Origin: an uncultured Blautia sp. | Lineage (GTDB): Bacteria > Bacillota > Clostridia > Lachnospirales > Lachnospiraceae | Assembly (NCBI GenBank): GCA_900547685.1 | Contig: URHS01000042.1 | Location: 1-20,937 of the forward strand | Reading direction: 5' to 3' | Length of the DNA: 20,937 nucleotides | Shown: positions 6,626-14,393 of the stretch, piece by piece | Layout of the letters: every line of letters begins with the position of its first letter | Position numbering within the stretch: position 1 is the stretch's first letter | Position numbers and translations under genes: made by a program | The notes under the pieces: generated by a model | Seen by the model: only the letters and a program-made list of their open reading frames with translations | The model's database searches: none | Told to the model about the DNA's origin: nothing

Positions 6626-7581
6626 ACCTGTTCCTCCTTGAATCCTCTGAGCTGTTCTGCTATGCTGCAAATCTTCCTTAATCTGTGGTTAATGCCTGAC
6701 TTACCTACCGGAGCAGACAATAAACTGCCTAATTCCTTTAATGATGCCTGCGGATATTCTAATCTTAATAAGGCTGTCTCTTCCAAATTTTCAGGCAGTC
6801 TATGAAGCCCTACCGTATCGCGGATATATATAATGTCATCCACTTGCTTCACCGCTGCATTTACAGTCTTATTAATATTTGCCGTTTCGCAGTTCACTTT
6901 TCTATTTACAGTATTTCGCATCCCCTTTAATATCCGGACATTTTCCAAATTCATCAGAGATACGCCTGCTCCCATAAGGCCTAAAAGTTCTACGATTTGT
7001 GCTCCTTCCTTCACATAAACAACTTGATACTTCTTGCGTTTTACAATTTTAGCATCAATTCCAAATGACTGTATAAGCTCCTGCATTTGTTGCGCTTTCT
7101 CCGGTGTTGTACAAACCACCTCAAAATGATAAAACTTTTCAGGGTCGCTAATGGAGCCGGCACATAAAAATGCACCTCTTAAAAATGCACGTTTACAGCA
7201 GCTCCTTTGAATGATAATAGGATTGACCAGAGCATCTGTTGTCACAGGTCTTCTATCTGCACTAAGCAGTTTTACTGCCTGCAATATTTTAACAGTCAAT
7301 TCTGTATCATCTATATCAATAGTAAATCGGTTGTTTTTCCTTACTATCTGTCTATCAGTAGAAACTTTAAGTTCCATTGTAAACGTTTTTTCTAGTAATG
7401 TAAAGACTTTTCTAAGAATACTTTCATTTTCCGAAGATATAGAAAGGGTCAAGCCCCCTTGTGGCACGAGCATAATTTCCCCATGAAAAGCAATCATGGC
7501 AGCCAGTTCTGAAATACAGCAGTGCCTTGCTTTGTCTTCATAGCGAAGCAATTCCTCCTTTACATTTCCGGAGAAAGACAT
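6622..7581 (-). CDS. whiA: DNA-binding protein WhiA
   Basis: WhiA is a conserved Gram-positive protein with an amino-terminal domain related to LAGLIDADG homing endonucleases, without nuclease activity, and a carboxyl helix-turn-helix. It controls sporulation genes in Streptomyces and affects division in Bacillus. The 319-residue length fits. Recognisable parts are the start MSFSGNVKEELLR, the region RSCCKRAFLRGAFLCAGS (read as CCKRAFLRGAFLCAGS, about 130-145), and the HTH region LEYPQASLKELGSLL with SGINHRLRKI near the end. The ATG overlaps the rapZ end by 22 bases, with GGATGG as binding site, and the stop overlaps the HPr start, so these genes are tightly coupled. Confidence 0.95.
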   Translation of the reverse strand: MSFSGNVKEELLRYEDKARHCCISELAAMIAFHGEIMLVPQGGLTLSISSENESILRKVFTLLEKTFTMELKVSTDRQIVRKNNRFTIDIDDTELTVKILQAVKLLSADRRPVTTDALVNPIIIQRSCCKRAFLRGAFLCAGSISDPEKFYHFEVVCTTPEKAQQMQELIQSFGIDAKIVKRKKYQVVYVKEGAQIVELLGLMGAGVSLMNLENVRILKGMRNTVNRKVNCETANINKTVNAAVKQVDDIIYIRDTVGLHRLPENLEETALLRLEYPQASLKELGSLLSAPVGKSGINHRLRKICSIAEQLRGFKEEQV

Positions 7582-8450
7582 TTTTTTCCATCCTTTTCTA
7601 TATCTCTATGTTCTACACGAATTCCGTATTCTTCATTTTCGCCTAATCTTCGGTAAAGCTCATTTGCAAGAGTTACAGAACGGTGTTTACCACCAGTACA
7701 GCCTACTGCAATTACCAACTGTGTTTTTCCTTCTGTAATATAATTCGGAATTAAAAAACGAACCATATCTTCCAGCTTGTCTGAAAATTCATGTGCTAAC
7801 TCAAAATTCATAACATAATCACTGACAGGATGGTCATTTCCACTTAAAGGACGCAATTCATCAATATAATAAGGATTTGGCAAAAATCTCACATCAAACA
7901 CCAAATCTGCATCTTGAGGAATACCATACTTAAACCCAAAGGACAGCACTGTAACCATAAGGTTTTTAAAATTTCTGTTTTCCACAAAAATCTTTTCCAG
8001 CTCTGCCTTTAGTTCTCTGGTCAAAAGCTTGCTTGTGTCTAAAATATAATCTGCATATTCTTTCAAAAAGCGCAGTCTTTCTCTTTCTTTGCGGATACCG
8101 TCATCTACTCTGCTGCCTACTGCCAGAGGATGATTTCGTCTGCTTTCTTTGTAACGCCTTACTAAAACATCATCATCTGCATCTAAAAACAGGATTTCAA
8201 TTCCCACTCCTGAAAAATTAATATTTTCAAGAACTGTTTCCAGCTCATATAAAGCCTTACCATTACGAATATCCACACCTACCGCAACTTTCTCAATTTC
8301 TCCTGATCCGCCATCTCTTAAAAGCTGTACAAATTTTTCAATTAACATAACCGGAAGATTATCCACGCAAAAATACTCCATATCTTCCAGCATTTTAAGT
8401 GCTGTACTTTTTCCGGCGCCTGACATTCCTGTCACAATTACAAACCGCAT
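7560..8450 (-). CDS. rapZ: RapZ/YvcJ-family nucleotide-binding protein
   Basis: RapZ-family proteins are P-loop ATP/GTP-binding proteins. In Escherichia coli RapZ guides decay of the GlmZ small RNA and so controls glucosamine-6-phosphate synthesis; Bacillus YvcJ affects competence. The 296-residue length is usual. The Walker A motif GMSGAGKST begins at residue 8, a Walker-B-like VGVDIRN follows at about 57-63, and the signature GCTGGKHRSVTLANEL marks the carboxyl domain. The TAG stop of murB overlaps its AGGAGG site, so translation is coupled. In Bacillus the gluP/yvcK gene lies between this gene and whiA; here it is absent and the two overlap. Confidence 0.95.
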   Translation of the reverse strand: MRFVIVTGMSGAGKSTALKMLEDMEYFCVDNLPVMLIEKFVQLLRDGGSGEIEKVAVGVDIRNGKALYELETVLENINFSGVGIEILFLDADDDVLVRRYKESRRNHPLAVGSRVDDGIRKERERLRFLKEYADYILDTSKLLTRELKAELEKIFVENRNFKNLMVTVLSFGFKYGIPQDADLVFDVRFLPNPYYIDELRPLSGNDHPVSDYVMNFELAHEFSDKLEDMVRFLIPNYITEGKTQLVIAVGCTGGKHRSVTLANELYRRLGENEEYGIRVEHRDIEKDGKKCLSPEM

Positions 8451-8458
8451 ACTTCCTC

Positions 8459-9373
8459 CTAAAATTCTCCCAAAAATTTTACTTCAGGCTCTAAAGTAAC
8501 TCCGAACTGTTCCTGTACCCTTTTCTGAACTTCTCTGATAAGTCCCAAAACATCGGCTGCGGTTGCATCACCTTTATTCACCACAAATCCACAATGTTTT
8601 TCTGAAATCTGAGCACCGCCTACAGAAAATCCTCGAAGTCCTGCATCCATAATCAACTTGCCTGCAAAATATCCTTCCGGTCTTTTAAATGTACTTCCTG
8701 CACTTGGCATATCCAAAGGCTGCTTTGTTACACGTCTTTCTTTTAAATCGTCCATTACTTTACGAATTTTTTCTCTCTCACCTTTTTCAAGCTGTAAAAC
8801 TACGGAAATCACCACATAACCTTTTTCTTTTACCACACTGGTTCTGTACCCAAAGTTCATTTCTTCTTTGGAAAGTGTCAATATTTCACCTTCCTTTGTA
8901 AGAACTGTAACTTCTTTAATAATATCCTTCATTTCTCCGCCGTAAGCCCCTGCGTTCATCACCACTGCTCCGCCAATAGTTCCCGGAATTCCGGAAGCAA
9001 ATTCCATGCCTGTCAGCCCTTCTTCTAAAGCTTCTGCCGCAACTTTAGACAGAAGTGCACCTGCTTTCACAGTAATGGTCTTTTCTTCCGCTATAATGTC
9101 ACTGAAATTTTTCCATAACTGAATGACTGCGCCTCGATATCCCTTATCACTTACTAAAAGGTTACTTCCATTTCCCAAAATAAAGAACTCAATATTATTC
9201 TCTTTGCATATTTGAAGAATTTTCTGCATCTCCTCAGTACTGTGAGGACAAAGATAATAATCTGCCGGTCCTCCAATACGAAAAGTCGTATGCTTTTTCA
9301 TTGGTTCATGCAGCCTCACATTGTCACTCCCCAAAATCATACAAAACATATTCTCAATGCTGTTATTTTCCAT
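8459..9373 (-). CDS. murB: UDP-N-acetylenolpyruvoylglucosamine reductase
   Basis: MurB makes UDP-N-acetylmuramic acid by NADPH-dependent reduction of the enolpyruvyl intermediate, the second committed step of peptidoglycan synthesis, in the cytoplasm with FAD. The 304-residue length fits the shorter Gram-positive type. Seen are FRIGGPADYY (about 31-40), FAD-binding GNGSNLLVSDKGYRG (68-81) and GIPGTIGGAVVMNAGAYGGE (128-147), Arg177 in GYRTS, the catalytic Ser227 in SAGSTFKRP and Glu296 in EPEVKFLG. It begins 11 bases after tcdA, with AGAGGT as a modest binding site. Pairing with rapZ makes sense, since both touch amino-sugar and cell-wall precursor supply. Confidence 0.97.
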   Translation of the reverse strand: MENNSIENMFCMILGSDNVRLHEPMKKHTTFRIGGPADYYLCPHSTEEMQKILQICKENNIEFFILGNGSNLLVSDKGYRGAVIQLWKNFSDIIAEEKTITVKAGALLSKVAAEALEEGLTGMEFASGIPGTIGGAVVMNAGAYGGEMKDIIKEVTVLTKEGEILTLSKEEMNFGYRTSVVKEKGYVVISVVLQLEKGEREKIRKVMDDLKERRVTKQPLDMPSAGSTFKRPEGYFAGKLIMDAGLRGFSVGGAQISEKHCGFVVNKGDATAADVLGLIREVQKRVQEQFGVTLEPEVKFLGEF

Positions 9374-9384
9374 TCTAATACCTC

Positions 9385-10119
9385 TTATCCTCTTTTAGCC
9401 TTTCCAAAAACCAAATCTTTAATTACTTCTCCGGCTATCATAAGCCCTGCCACTCCCGGCACAAAAGAAACGCTTGCCGGAACCGGTCGTTTGCTTGCGC
9501 TTCTAACTTCCACCGGTTCAGCTTTTTTCTCTTTACGCACCGTTTCTGTAGAAAATAAAACCTTAACCTTTTTAATCTTTCTCTTTTTTAATTCTGTGCG
9601 CATTACCTTTGCAAGAGGACACACACTGGTCTTTGATATATCTGCAATTTGAAAACAGGACGGATTTAATTTATTCCCGGTGCCCATGCAGGAAATTACC
9701 GGTACATTTGCTTCTTTTGCCATCTCAATCAAAAGCAACTTTGCAGAAACTGTATCCACAGCATCTACAATATAATCATATCCTGAAAAATCAAACAGCT
9801 GTGCTGTATCTGCGTTAAAAAAAGTATCGTAAGTATGTACTATCGCATCCTGATTAATATCCATAATCCTCTCTTTTGCCACGGATACCTTTTTCCTGCC
9901 CATAGTAGAACGCAAAGCAACCAGCTGTCTGTTAAGATTTGTCAGGCTCACTTCATCATGGTCTACCAAAGTCAGGTTGCCTACCCCTGCCCTTGCCAAT
10001 GCTTCTACCACATAAGAGCCTACCCCTCCAATTCCAAAAACTGCAACTTTGGAATTTGCAAGTATCTGAAGTCCTTCTTTTCCTAATAGTTCTTCTGAAC
10101 GTGAGAATGCATGCAGCAT
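9385..10119 (-). CDS. tcdA: tRNA threonylcarbamoyladenosine dehydratase
   Basis: This E1/ThiF/MoeB-type enzyme (TcdA, also CsdL) uses ATP to cyclise threonylcarbamoyladenosine at position 37 of ANN-decoding tRNAs. The start at 10119 (MLHAFSRSEELLG, 244 residues) follows AGGAGG by 9 bases. The nucleotide-binding glycine motif FGIGGVGSYVVEALARAGVG begins near residue 28, followed by LVDHDEVSLTNLNRQ and VDAVDTVSAK, all typical of the family. The end is basic. It is the first gene of the unit with murB, rapZ, whiA and the HPr paralogue; the functions are not directly linked, so the grouping is probably one of convenience. Confidence 0.93.
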   Translation of the reverse strand: MLHAFSRSEELLGKEGLQILANSKVAVFGIGGVGSYVVEALARAGVGNLTLVDHDEVSLTNLNRQLVALRSTMGRKKVSVAKERIMDINQDAIVHTYDTFFNADTAQLFDFSGYDYIVDAVDTVSAKLLLIEMAKEANVPVISCMGTGNKLNPSCFQIADISKTSVCPLAKVMRTELKKRKIKKVKVLFSTETVRKEKKAEPVEVRSASKRPVPASVSFVPGVAGLMIAGEVIKDLVFGKAKRG

Positions 10120-10209
10120 TTTCCGTTTCCTCCTGTTACTACATTTTTTGTGAATCACTTTCTAAAGTGCACCTGGGGATGCGGACATTGCCCCGTATCC
10201 CACATAAGC
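10120..10209 (-). promoter_or_regulatory. tcdA leader with a 9-bp hairpin
   Basis: Between the -10 box and tcdA the minus-strand RNA can form a hairpin from GGGATACGG and CCGCATCCC (10176-10184 with 10193-10201, one A-C mismatch, 8-base loop), then a small CACTTT/AAAGTG hairpin. No T-run follows, so it is not a standard terminator. Nothing else is visible in the spoVAE-tcdA gap. Confidence 0.4.
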
Positions 10210-10215
10210 ACTAAC

Positions 10216-10221
10216 ATTATA
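10216..10221 (-). promoter_or_regulatory. -10 box of the tcdA-murB-rapZ-whiA-HPr unit
   Basis: A perfect TATAAT on the minus strand lies about 95 bases before the tcdA start and just beyond the spoVAE stop. The -35 region is poor, so the promoter may be weak or activator-dependent. Confidence 0.5.
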
Positions 10222-10246
10222 CTATTGATTAACGAAAAAGTATAGC

Positions 10247-10603
10247 TTAGTTTTTCATCTTTGGCTTAAAAATCAGGCTGGCCAGATAAGAAAAAATCAG
10301 AGCTGCAGCAATTCCTACTGCGCTTGCAGTAAATCCACCCATAAAAATGCCCAAAAATCCATGCTCCAGAATTGACTTTTTCACGCCATTAAACAATGTA
10401 TTCCCAAATCCCAATAACGGCACACTCGCTCCTGCTCCGGCAAAATCAATTAATTTATCATAAAGTCCAAAACTTCCCAGCACAGCTCCTGTACACACCA
10501 GCAAAACCATTATCCTTCCGGGCAAAAGCTTTGTTTTTTCCAATAATATCTGCACCAGTGCGCAAATCAATCCTCCTACCCAAAATGCATTGATATATTC
10601 CAT
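10247..10603 (-). CDS. spoVAE: Stage V sporulation protein AE (SpoVAEb type)
   Basis: An integral membrane subunit of the SpoVA machinery that moves calcium-dipicolinic acid into the forespore and releases it at germination. The start at 10603 (MEYINAFWVG, 118 residues) follows an AGGAGA site whose first bases overlap the spoVAD stop. Four hydrophobic stretches cover most of the protein, and LGFGNTLFNGVKKSI in the middle parallels the GFANSVAAPAIEYQ segment of SpoVAC, a relationship known between these paralogues. It is the last gene of the spoVA group. No clear terminator follows, so read-through into tcdA is possible. Confidence 0.92.
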   Translation of the reverse strand: MEYINAFWVGGLICALVQILLEKTKLLPGRIMVLLVCTGAVLGSFGLYDKLIDFAGAGASVPLLGFGNTLFNGVKKSILEHGFLGIFMGGFTASAVGIAAALIFSYLASLIFKPKMKN

Positions 10604-10614
10604 AGCTCTTTCTC

Positions 10615-11628
10615 CTAACAATGTTCAATAATCGCTGCCTGAGCAATGCCCGGCACACTTTTCCCCTCATTATAGCTGACTTTGGAAAGCAGCGCTCCTG
10701 TAGGTACAAATAAAATCCGCTTCCACTCTCCTTTTTCTATTTTCGGAAGAATGTAAGAAGCAAAGGTAACTGCAGCACATCCACAACCGCTTCCGCCTGC
10801 ATGAGTATCCTGTGTATTTGAGTCAAAAATTTCTATACCGCAATCCAAGTGTTGTTTTTCAATGTCAAAGCCTTTTTCTTTCATTAAATCAAACAAAATT
10901 CGCTGTCCTACCTCTCCCAAATCTCCGGTAATAATTCGGTCATAATCCTCCGGCAGACGATTAAAATCCATAAGGTTTTGATAAATAGTATCACAGGCAG
11001 CGGGCGCCATACAGGCTCCCATATTCAGAGAGTCTTTAAATCCATAATCTACAATTTTTCCCGTTGTAATTCCGGCAATTCTGGCTTTCCCACCTTTGGT
11101 TCCTAAAATACAGGCTCCACTTCCTGTCACCGTCCATGTAGCTGATAAAGGTCTCTGATTTCCGTATCCTAAAGGAAATCGAAACTCTTTTTCTGCACTT
11201 CCAAAGTGGCTGGACGTAACTGCTGCCACATAAGGTGCATATCCTCCTGAAACTGCCATTGCCGAAAGAGAAAGTGCCTCTCCCATGGTAGAACATGCTC
11301 CATAAAGTCCATATATGGGTGTATCAAACCCCATAATTCCAAAAGAAGAAGCTATCGTCTGTGCCAGCAAATCTCCTGCATAAATCATACGAAGCTGCCA
11401 TTTTTCAATGCCTGCCTTTTCAATCGCCATAGATACCGCTTCCTTTTGCAGATTACTTTCTGCCTCTTCCCATGAGGTACAGCCAAAAAGTCCATCTTCC
11501 TCTCCTACCTTATCAAAATATTTACCAAGAGGTCCGTCTCCTTCTTTTTTTCCTACAATGGATGCCGCACTTAATATATGGGCAGCCTGCTGAAATTGTA
11601 TACTCTGTTTTCCTATAATCTGCTCCAT
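10615..11628 (-). CDS. spoVAD: Stage V sporulation protein AD
   Basis: SpoVAD has a thiolase-like fold and binds dipicolinic acid; it is the soluble, membrane-associated subunit of the SpoVA complex. I choose the ATG at 11628 because it overlaps the spoVAC stop as TAATG with a GGGGGATT site upstream, giving 337 residues. Family features include a thiolase-like cysteine in LYGACSTMGEALSLSAMAV, the segment SHFGSAEKEFRFPLGYG, and the glycine-rich HAGGSGCGCAAVTFASYIL (all shorter than the whole domain). Coupled to spoVAC upstream and, through an overlapping binding site, to spoVAE downstream. Confidence 0.95.
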   Translation of the reverse strand: MEQIIGKQSIQFQQAAHILSAASIVGKKEGDGPLGKYFDKVGEEDGLFGCTSWEEAESNLQKEAVSMAIEKAGIEKWQLRMIYAGDLLAQTIASSFGIMGFDTPIYGLYGACSTMGEALSLSAMAVSGGYAPYVAAVTSSHFGSAEKEFRFPLGYGNQRPLSATWTVTGSGACILGTKGGKARIAGITTGKIVDYGFKDSLNMGACMAPAACDTIYQNLMDFNRLPEDYDRIITGDLGEVGQRILFDLMKEKGFDIEKQHLDCGIEIFDSNTQDTHAGGSGCGCAAVTFASYILPKIEKGEWKRILFVPTGALLSKVSYNEGKSVPGIAQAAIIEHC

Positions 11629-12074
11629 TACACAATCCCCCATATATGCAAAAAGTAATAAATCAGTCCTAACAGGGAAGATGTTAATACCCCATATAAA
11701 ATAACAGGTCCGGCTATAATAAAAATTTTACATCCAATTCCGAAAACCTGTCCTTCCTTCTGATATTCAATGGCAGGCGCCGCCACAGAATTGGCAAAGC
11801 CTGTAATCGGAACCAAAGTTCCTGCGCCACCCCATTTTGCCAGTTTCGGATAGATATTAAATCCTGTAAGAACCACACTGAACAAAATTAAAAGCAAAGA
11901 ATTCCAACTGCCGCTGATTTCCTTATTCAATCCCATATTCTCACAGATATTTAAAATCACCTGACCAATAGTACAAATAATACCTCCACTTATAAAAGCC
12001 CCCAACATATTCAAAAACAAATTGTGCGTTGGCGTCTTTTCCTCTACATATTTTTCATATTGCTTTGCGTCCAT
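11628..12074 (-). CDS. spoVAC: Stage V sporulation protein AC
   Basis: A membrane subunit of the dipicolinic acid channel; in Bacillus SpoVAC behaves as a mechanosensitive channel. The start at 12074 (MDAKQYEKYVEEKTPTHN) follows AAAGGTGGTG and gives 148 residues. A much longer frame reaching to 12584 is open, but its first 170 residues are an out-of-frame, cysteine-rich reading of spoVAB and are rejected. Hydrophobic segments are at about 21-43, 60-75 and 112-145, and the conserved LVPITGFANSVAAPAIEY lies between them. It follows spoVAB by 47 bases and ends in a TAATG overlap with spoVAD. Confidence 0.94.
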   Translation of the reverse strand: MDAKQYEKYVEEKTPTHNLFLNMLGAFISGGIICTIGQVILNICENMGLNKEISGSWNSLLLILFSVVLTGFNIYPKLAKWGGAGTLVPITGFANSVAAPAIEYQKEGQVFGIGCKIFIIAGPVILYGVLTSSLLGLIYYFLHIWGIV

Positions 12075-12121
12075 TTCCCATTCACCACCTTTAAGCCTAT
12101 TATGCGAAATATATTCCAATC

Positions 12122-12535
12122 TTATGCAACAAAAAATTGGAAAAGACTCCCCAACGTTTTCCCTACTGCAATACATATTACAATCCAGCCGATGCCCTTC
12201 TTCAGTCCCAGTCGTCTTGCCATGACTGCAAACACATTTATAACTTCTACAAGAGCAATAATCCAGCAGCCTAAAAATATCCCGAAGAAAAGTCCGGTCA
12301 CAGCAACAAAAACTTTTCCCAGAGGAACAGACAGGTGATAAATATAAAATACATTTCCCAAAAAACTTCCCCACATCAGACAGTTTTCGTATAAAAAAAT
12401 ATGATCTGCCGTATGAGTAATCCCTGCGAAACGTGGAATAATTCCCAGTTCTATAATAAACGCTGCCAATGCCACCGCAACCACTGCTCCGCCGCAAATA
12501 CCCACAATCCCTGCCAGAATTTCTCCCTGCCACAT
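12122..12535 (-). CDS. spoVAB: Stage V sporulation protein AB
   Basis: A small forespore membrane protein of the spoVA operon, 137 residues, with about four membrane segments and the family-like block IPRFAGITHTADHIFLYENC at about 33-52. The ATG shares one base with the spoVAA stop in TAATG, so translation is coupled. Bacillus has both AA and AB, whereas some Clostridium species carry only AC, AD and AE; the full set here is closer to the Bacillus layout. Confidence 0.9.
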   Translation of the reverse strand: MWQGEILAGIVGICGGAVVAVALAAFIIELGIIPRFAGITHTADHIFLYENCLMWGSFLGNVFYIYHLSVPLGKVFVAVTGLFFGIFLGCWIIALVEVINVFAVMARRLGLKKGIGWIVICIAVGKTLGSLFQFFVA

Positions 12536-13167
12536 TAAGATTTTTCCCCCTTCTGTGTTTTTTTGCTGCGGTTTTTATCTGCAATCAGAGTTTTATTCAC
12601 ATCATCCTCATACAACCGCATCTGTACTTCCACCGGTGTTGGATCTTGTGTAAGTTTCCCTTTCCCAAAATGATTAAAGAAAAAAATGACACCAATTCCA
12701 ATTCCCACAGAATAGGTAAATTCCAGAATTGTAGGACCTGGTGCTATCTCTCCGGTAAACTGTGTATAAATCTTAGAAAATAAATTAGCAGTATCCACAT
12801 CGGTATTAAAGGTCATAATAGAAAAAGCACCTCCAAAAAAAGTCAGCACAGAGACCAATAAGGTCTTTAACCAGCTATACCATTTTTGTTGATGCTTCGC
12901 TTTCTCGTAAGTAACAATCAGATTTGCCTCACCGATGTGGGTAATATCCACATTAGGTTCTTCTTTTGCCACTGCATGGACTAAATCTACAGCAGAAAGC
13001 ACATACCTTCCCGGCGCCCCATTTGGAATAGAAAAAACCTTTCTTACTTTATTCCTGTTTAGCACCTTATTGTCACTACATGTAAGTTTTGCCACATCCT
13101 GTAAATATATTTCAGGACTTTGCACTTCTACATTTTTCTCCGTCTGTATATACAAAATTTCGCTCAT
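12535..13167 (-). CDS. spoVAA: Stage V sporulation protein AA
   Basis: First gene of the spoVA group, 210 residues. The amino half is soluble (YIQTEKNVEVQSPEIYLQDVA and following, shortened here) and is followed by two membrane segments at about 98-117 and 146-165. The end is Lys-rich. The assignment rests on position before spoVAB and on the typical SpoVAA layout. An AAGGAGG site lies 7 bases before the ATG, but it is locked in a perfect 7-bp hairpin on any transcript coming from sigF. A sigma G/F-like promoter lies between sigF and this gene. Confidence 0.9.
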   Translation of the reverse strand: MSEILYIQTEKNVEVQSPEIYLQDVAKLTCSDNKVLNRNKVRKVFSIPNGAPGRYVLSAVDLVHAVAKEEPNVDITHIGEANLIVTYEKAKHQQKWYSWLKTLLVSVLTFFGGAFSIMTFNTDVDTANLFSKIYTQFTGEIAPGPTILEFTYSVGIGIGVIFFFNHFGKGKLTQDPTPVEVQMRLYEDDVNKTLIADKNRSKKTQKGEKS

Positions 13168-13175
13168 CTGACAAC

Positions 13176-13195
13176 CTCCTTACACTGTTAAGGAG
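13176..13195 (-). promoter_or_regulatory. Hairpin that covers the spoVAA ribosome binding site
   Basis: On the transcript CTCCTTA (13195-13189) pairs perfectly with TAAGGAG (13182-13176) around a 6-base loop. The second arm is the spoVAA Shine-Dalgarno sequence. No T-run follows, so it is not a standard terminator. The predicted start of the sporulation promoter falls within the first arm or the loop. Confidence 0.65.
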
Positions 13196-13224
13196 TATTA
13201 TGCCCAAATTTTTCACTTATATCC
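13196..13224 (-). promoter_or_regulatory. Sigma G/sigma F-type promoter for spoVA
   Basis: On the minus strand GGATA (13220-13224), fitting the GNATR -35 of forespore sigma factors, is followed by 17 intervening bases and CATAATA (13196-13202), fitting the CATNNTA -10. The -35 box abuts the sigF stop codon. In Bacillus the spoVA operon is a sigma G target, which matches. Confidence 0.7.
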
Positions 13225-13930
13225 GTTCTCTCATCGCCTTTAAAATCTTCTTTTCCAATCTGGAAACCTGTACCTGAGACATTCCCATCATTTTTGCAAT
13301 GCTGGTTTGGGTTTTTTCTTTAAAAAAGCGCAGATAAATCAGTTCTCTTTCTCTGGCATTCAAACTTCCCAGTACATCTTCCAAAAGAAGCTTATCTAAA
13401 ACCTCCTCCTGTTCATCCTTTTCATAAGGCAGTTTATCCTCCAAAGCAATATCACTGCCGTCACTTTGATAAATCGTTTTCTGTAAAGACTCTACCTGAG
13501 CGGAAGACTCCATTGCCATAATCAATTCTTCTTCTGACATAGACAGCTCCTTGGCAATCTCCTCCATAGAGGGCTCCTGCCCTGTTTTCATCAACAGTTC
13601 TTCTCTTATTGCATAAGCTTTCCCTGCGGCTTCCTTTAAAGAACGGCTTACTTTTACCATGCCGTCATCTCTTAAAAAGCGTTTAATTTCACCTGTTATC
13701 ATTGGCACTGCATAAGTGGAAAACTTCACTTCATAACTCAAATCAAACTTATCTATAGCCTTCAAAAGTCCAATACAGCCTATTTGTATCAAATCTTCCA
13801 ATTCCGCTCCTCTGTTTTGAAATCTTCTGGCAATACTATGTACCAGCCCCATATTTTTTTCTGTAAGTATATCTCTTGCTCTCTTATCTCCTTGGTGCGC
13901 ACGCCCGATAAGGGCAAGGATATCATCCAT
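13217..13930 (-). CDS. sigF: RNA polymerase sigma factor SigF (SpoIIAC)
   Basis: Sigma F is the first forespore-specific sigma factor, held inactive by SpoIIAB until SpoIIAA releases it. The 237-residue length fits. Region 2 is recognisable in NMGLVHSIARRFQNRG, EDLIQIGCIGLLKAIDKFD and KFSTYAVPMITGEIKRFLRDD; region 3 in PSMEEIAKELSMSEEEL; and region 4 helix-turn-helix in TQTSIAKMMGMSQVQVSRLEKKIL (about 205-230). A TAGGAGGG site precedes the ATG, and the gene follows spoIIAB by 9 bases. Confidence 0.96.
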   Translation of the reverse strand: MDDILALIGRAHQGDKRARDILTEKNMGLVHSIARRFQNRGAELEDLIQIGCIGLLKAIDKFDLSYEVKFSTYAVPMITGEIKRFLRDDGMVKVSRSLKEAAGKAYAIREELLMKTGQEPSMEEIAKELSMSEEELIMAMESSAQVESLQKTIYQSDGSDIALEDKLPYEKDEQEEVLDKLLLEDVLGSLNARERELIYLRFFKEKTQTSIAKMMGMSQVQVSRLEKKILKAMRERI

Positions 13931-13939
13931 ACAGCCCTC

Positions 13940-14383
13940 CTACTCAAAGACATCATTTTGTCTTCCTATTGTTTTTTTCATGGTTACAGTTGTCCCTTCT
14001 CCCAGCTTTGACTCTACAAAAACCTCATCCATAAAAGCTTCCATAAACGCAAATCCCATTCCTGACCTGTCCTGCTCAGGTTTTGTAGTAAAAAGTGGTT
14101 CCATTGCCTTTTCTACATCTTCAATCCCTTTTCCTTTATCCTGTACAATTACCGTCAGTTCTCTTTGGCAACTGCTACATTCTATAGTAATCAAATCTGT
14201 TTCTCTTTGATAGGCATGAACAATGCAATTTGTAATTGCTTCCGATACCGCAGTCTTAATATCTGCTACCTCCTCTAAAGTAGGATTTAACTGTGTGCTG
14301 AATGCTGCTACCGCAATTCTCGCCAGTCCTTCATTACAAGAACGACTTTCTACTTTCAGAACCATTTTATTATCCCGGCTCAT
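13940..14383 (-). CDS. spoIIAB: Anti-sigma F factor SpoIIAB
   Basis: SpoIIAB binds and inhibits sigma F and is the serine kinase that phosphorylates SpoIIAA. The start at 14383 (MSRDNKMVLKV, 147 residues) follows AGGGGGGAGAG; an upstream ATG in the same frame lacks such a site and overlaps spoIIAA. The Bergerat ATPase boxes are clear: N box EAITNCIVHAY, G1 box VQDKGKGI and G2 box DRSGMGFAFME. It starts 10 bases after spoIIAA. Confidence 0.96.
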   Translation of the reverse strand: MSRDNKMVLKVESRSCNEGLARIAVAAFSTQLNPTLEEVADIKTAVSEAITNCIVHAYQRETDLITIECSSCQRELTVIVQDKGKGIEDVEKAMEPLFTTKPEQDRSGMGFAFMEAFMDEVFVESKLGEGTTVTMKKTIGRQNDVFE

Positions 14384-14393
14384 ACTCTCCCCC

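Noticed and set aside
12075..12584. Cysteine-rich amino-terminal extension of spoVAC
   Set aside because: It is spoVAB read in another frame; spoVAC has a good binding site at its own ATG at 12074.
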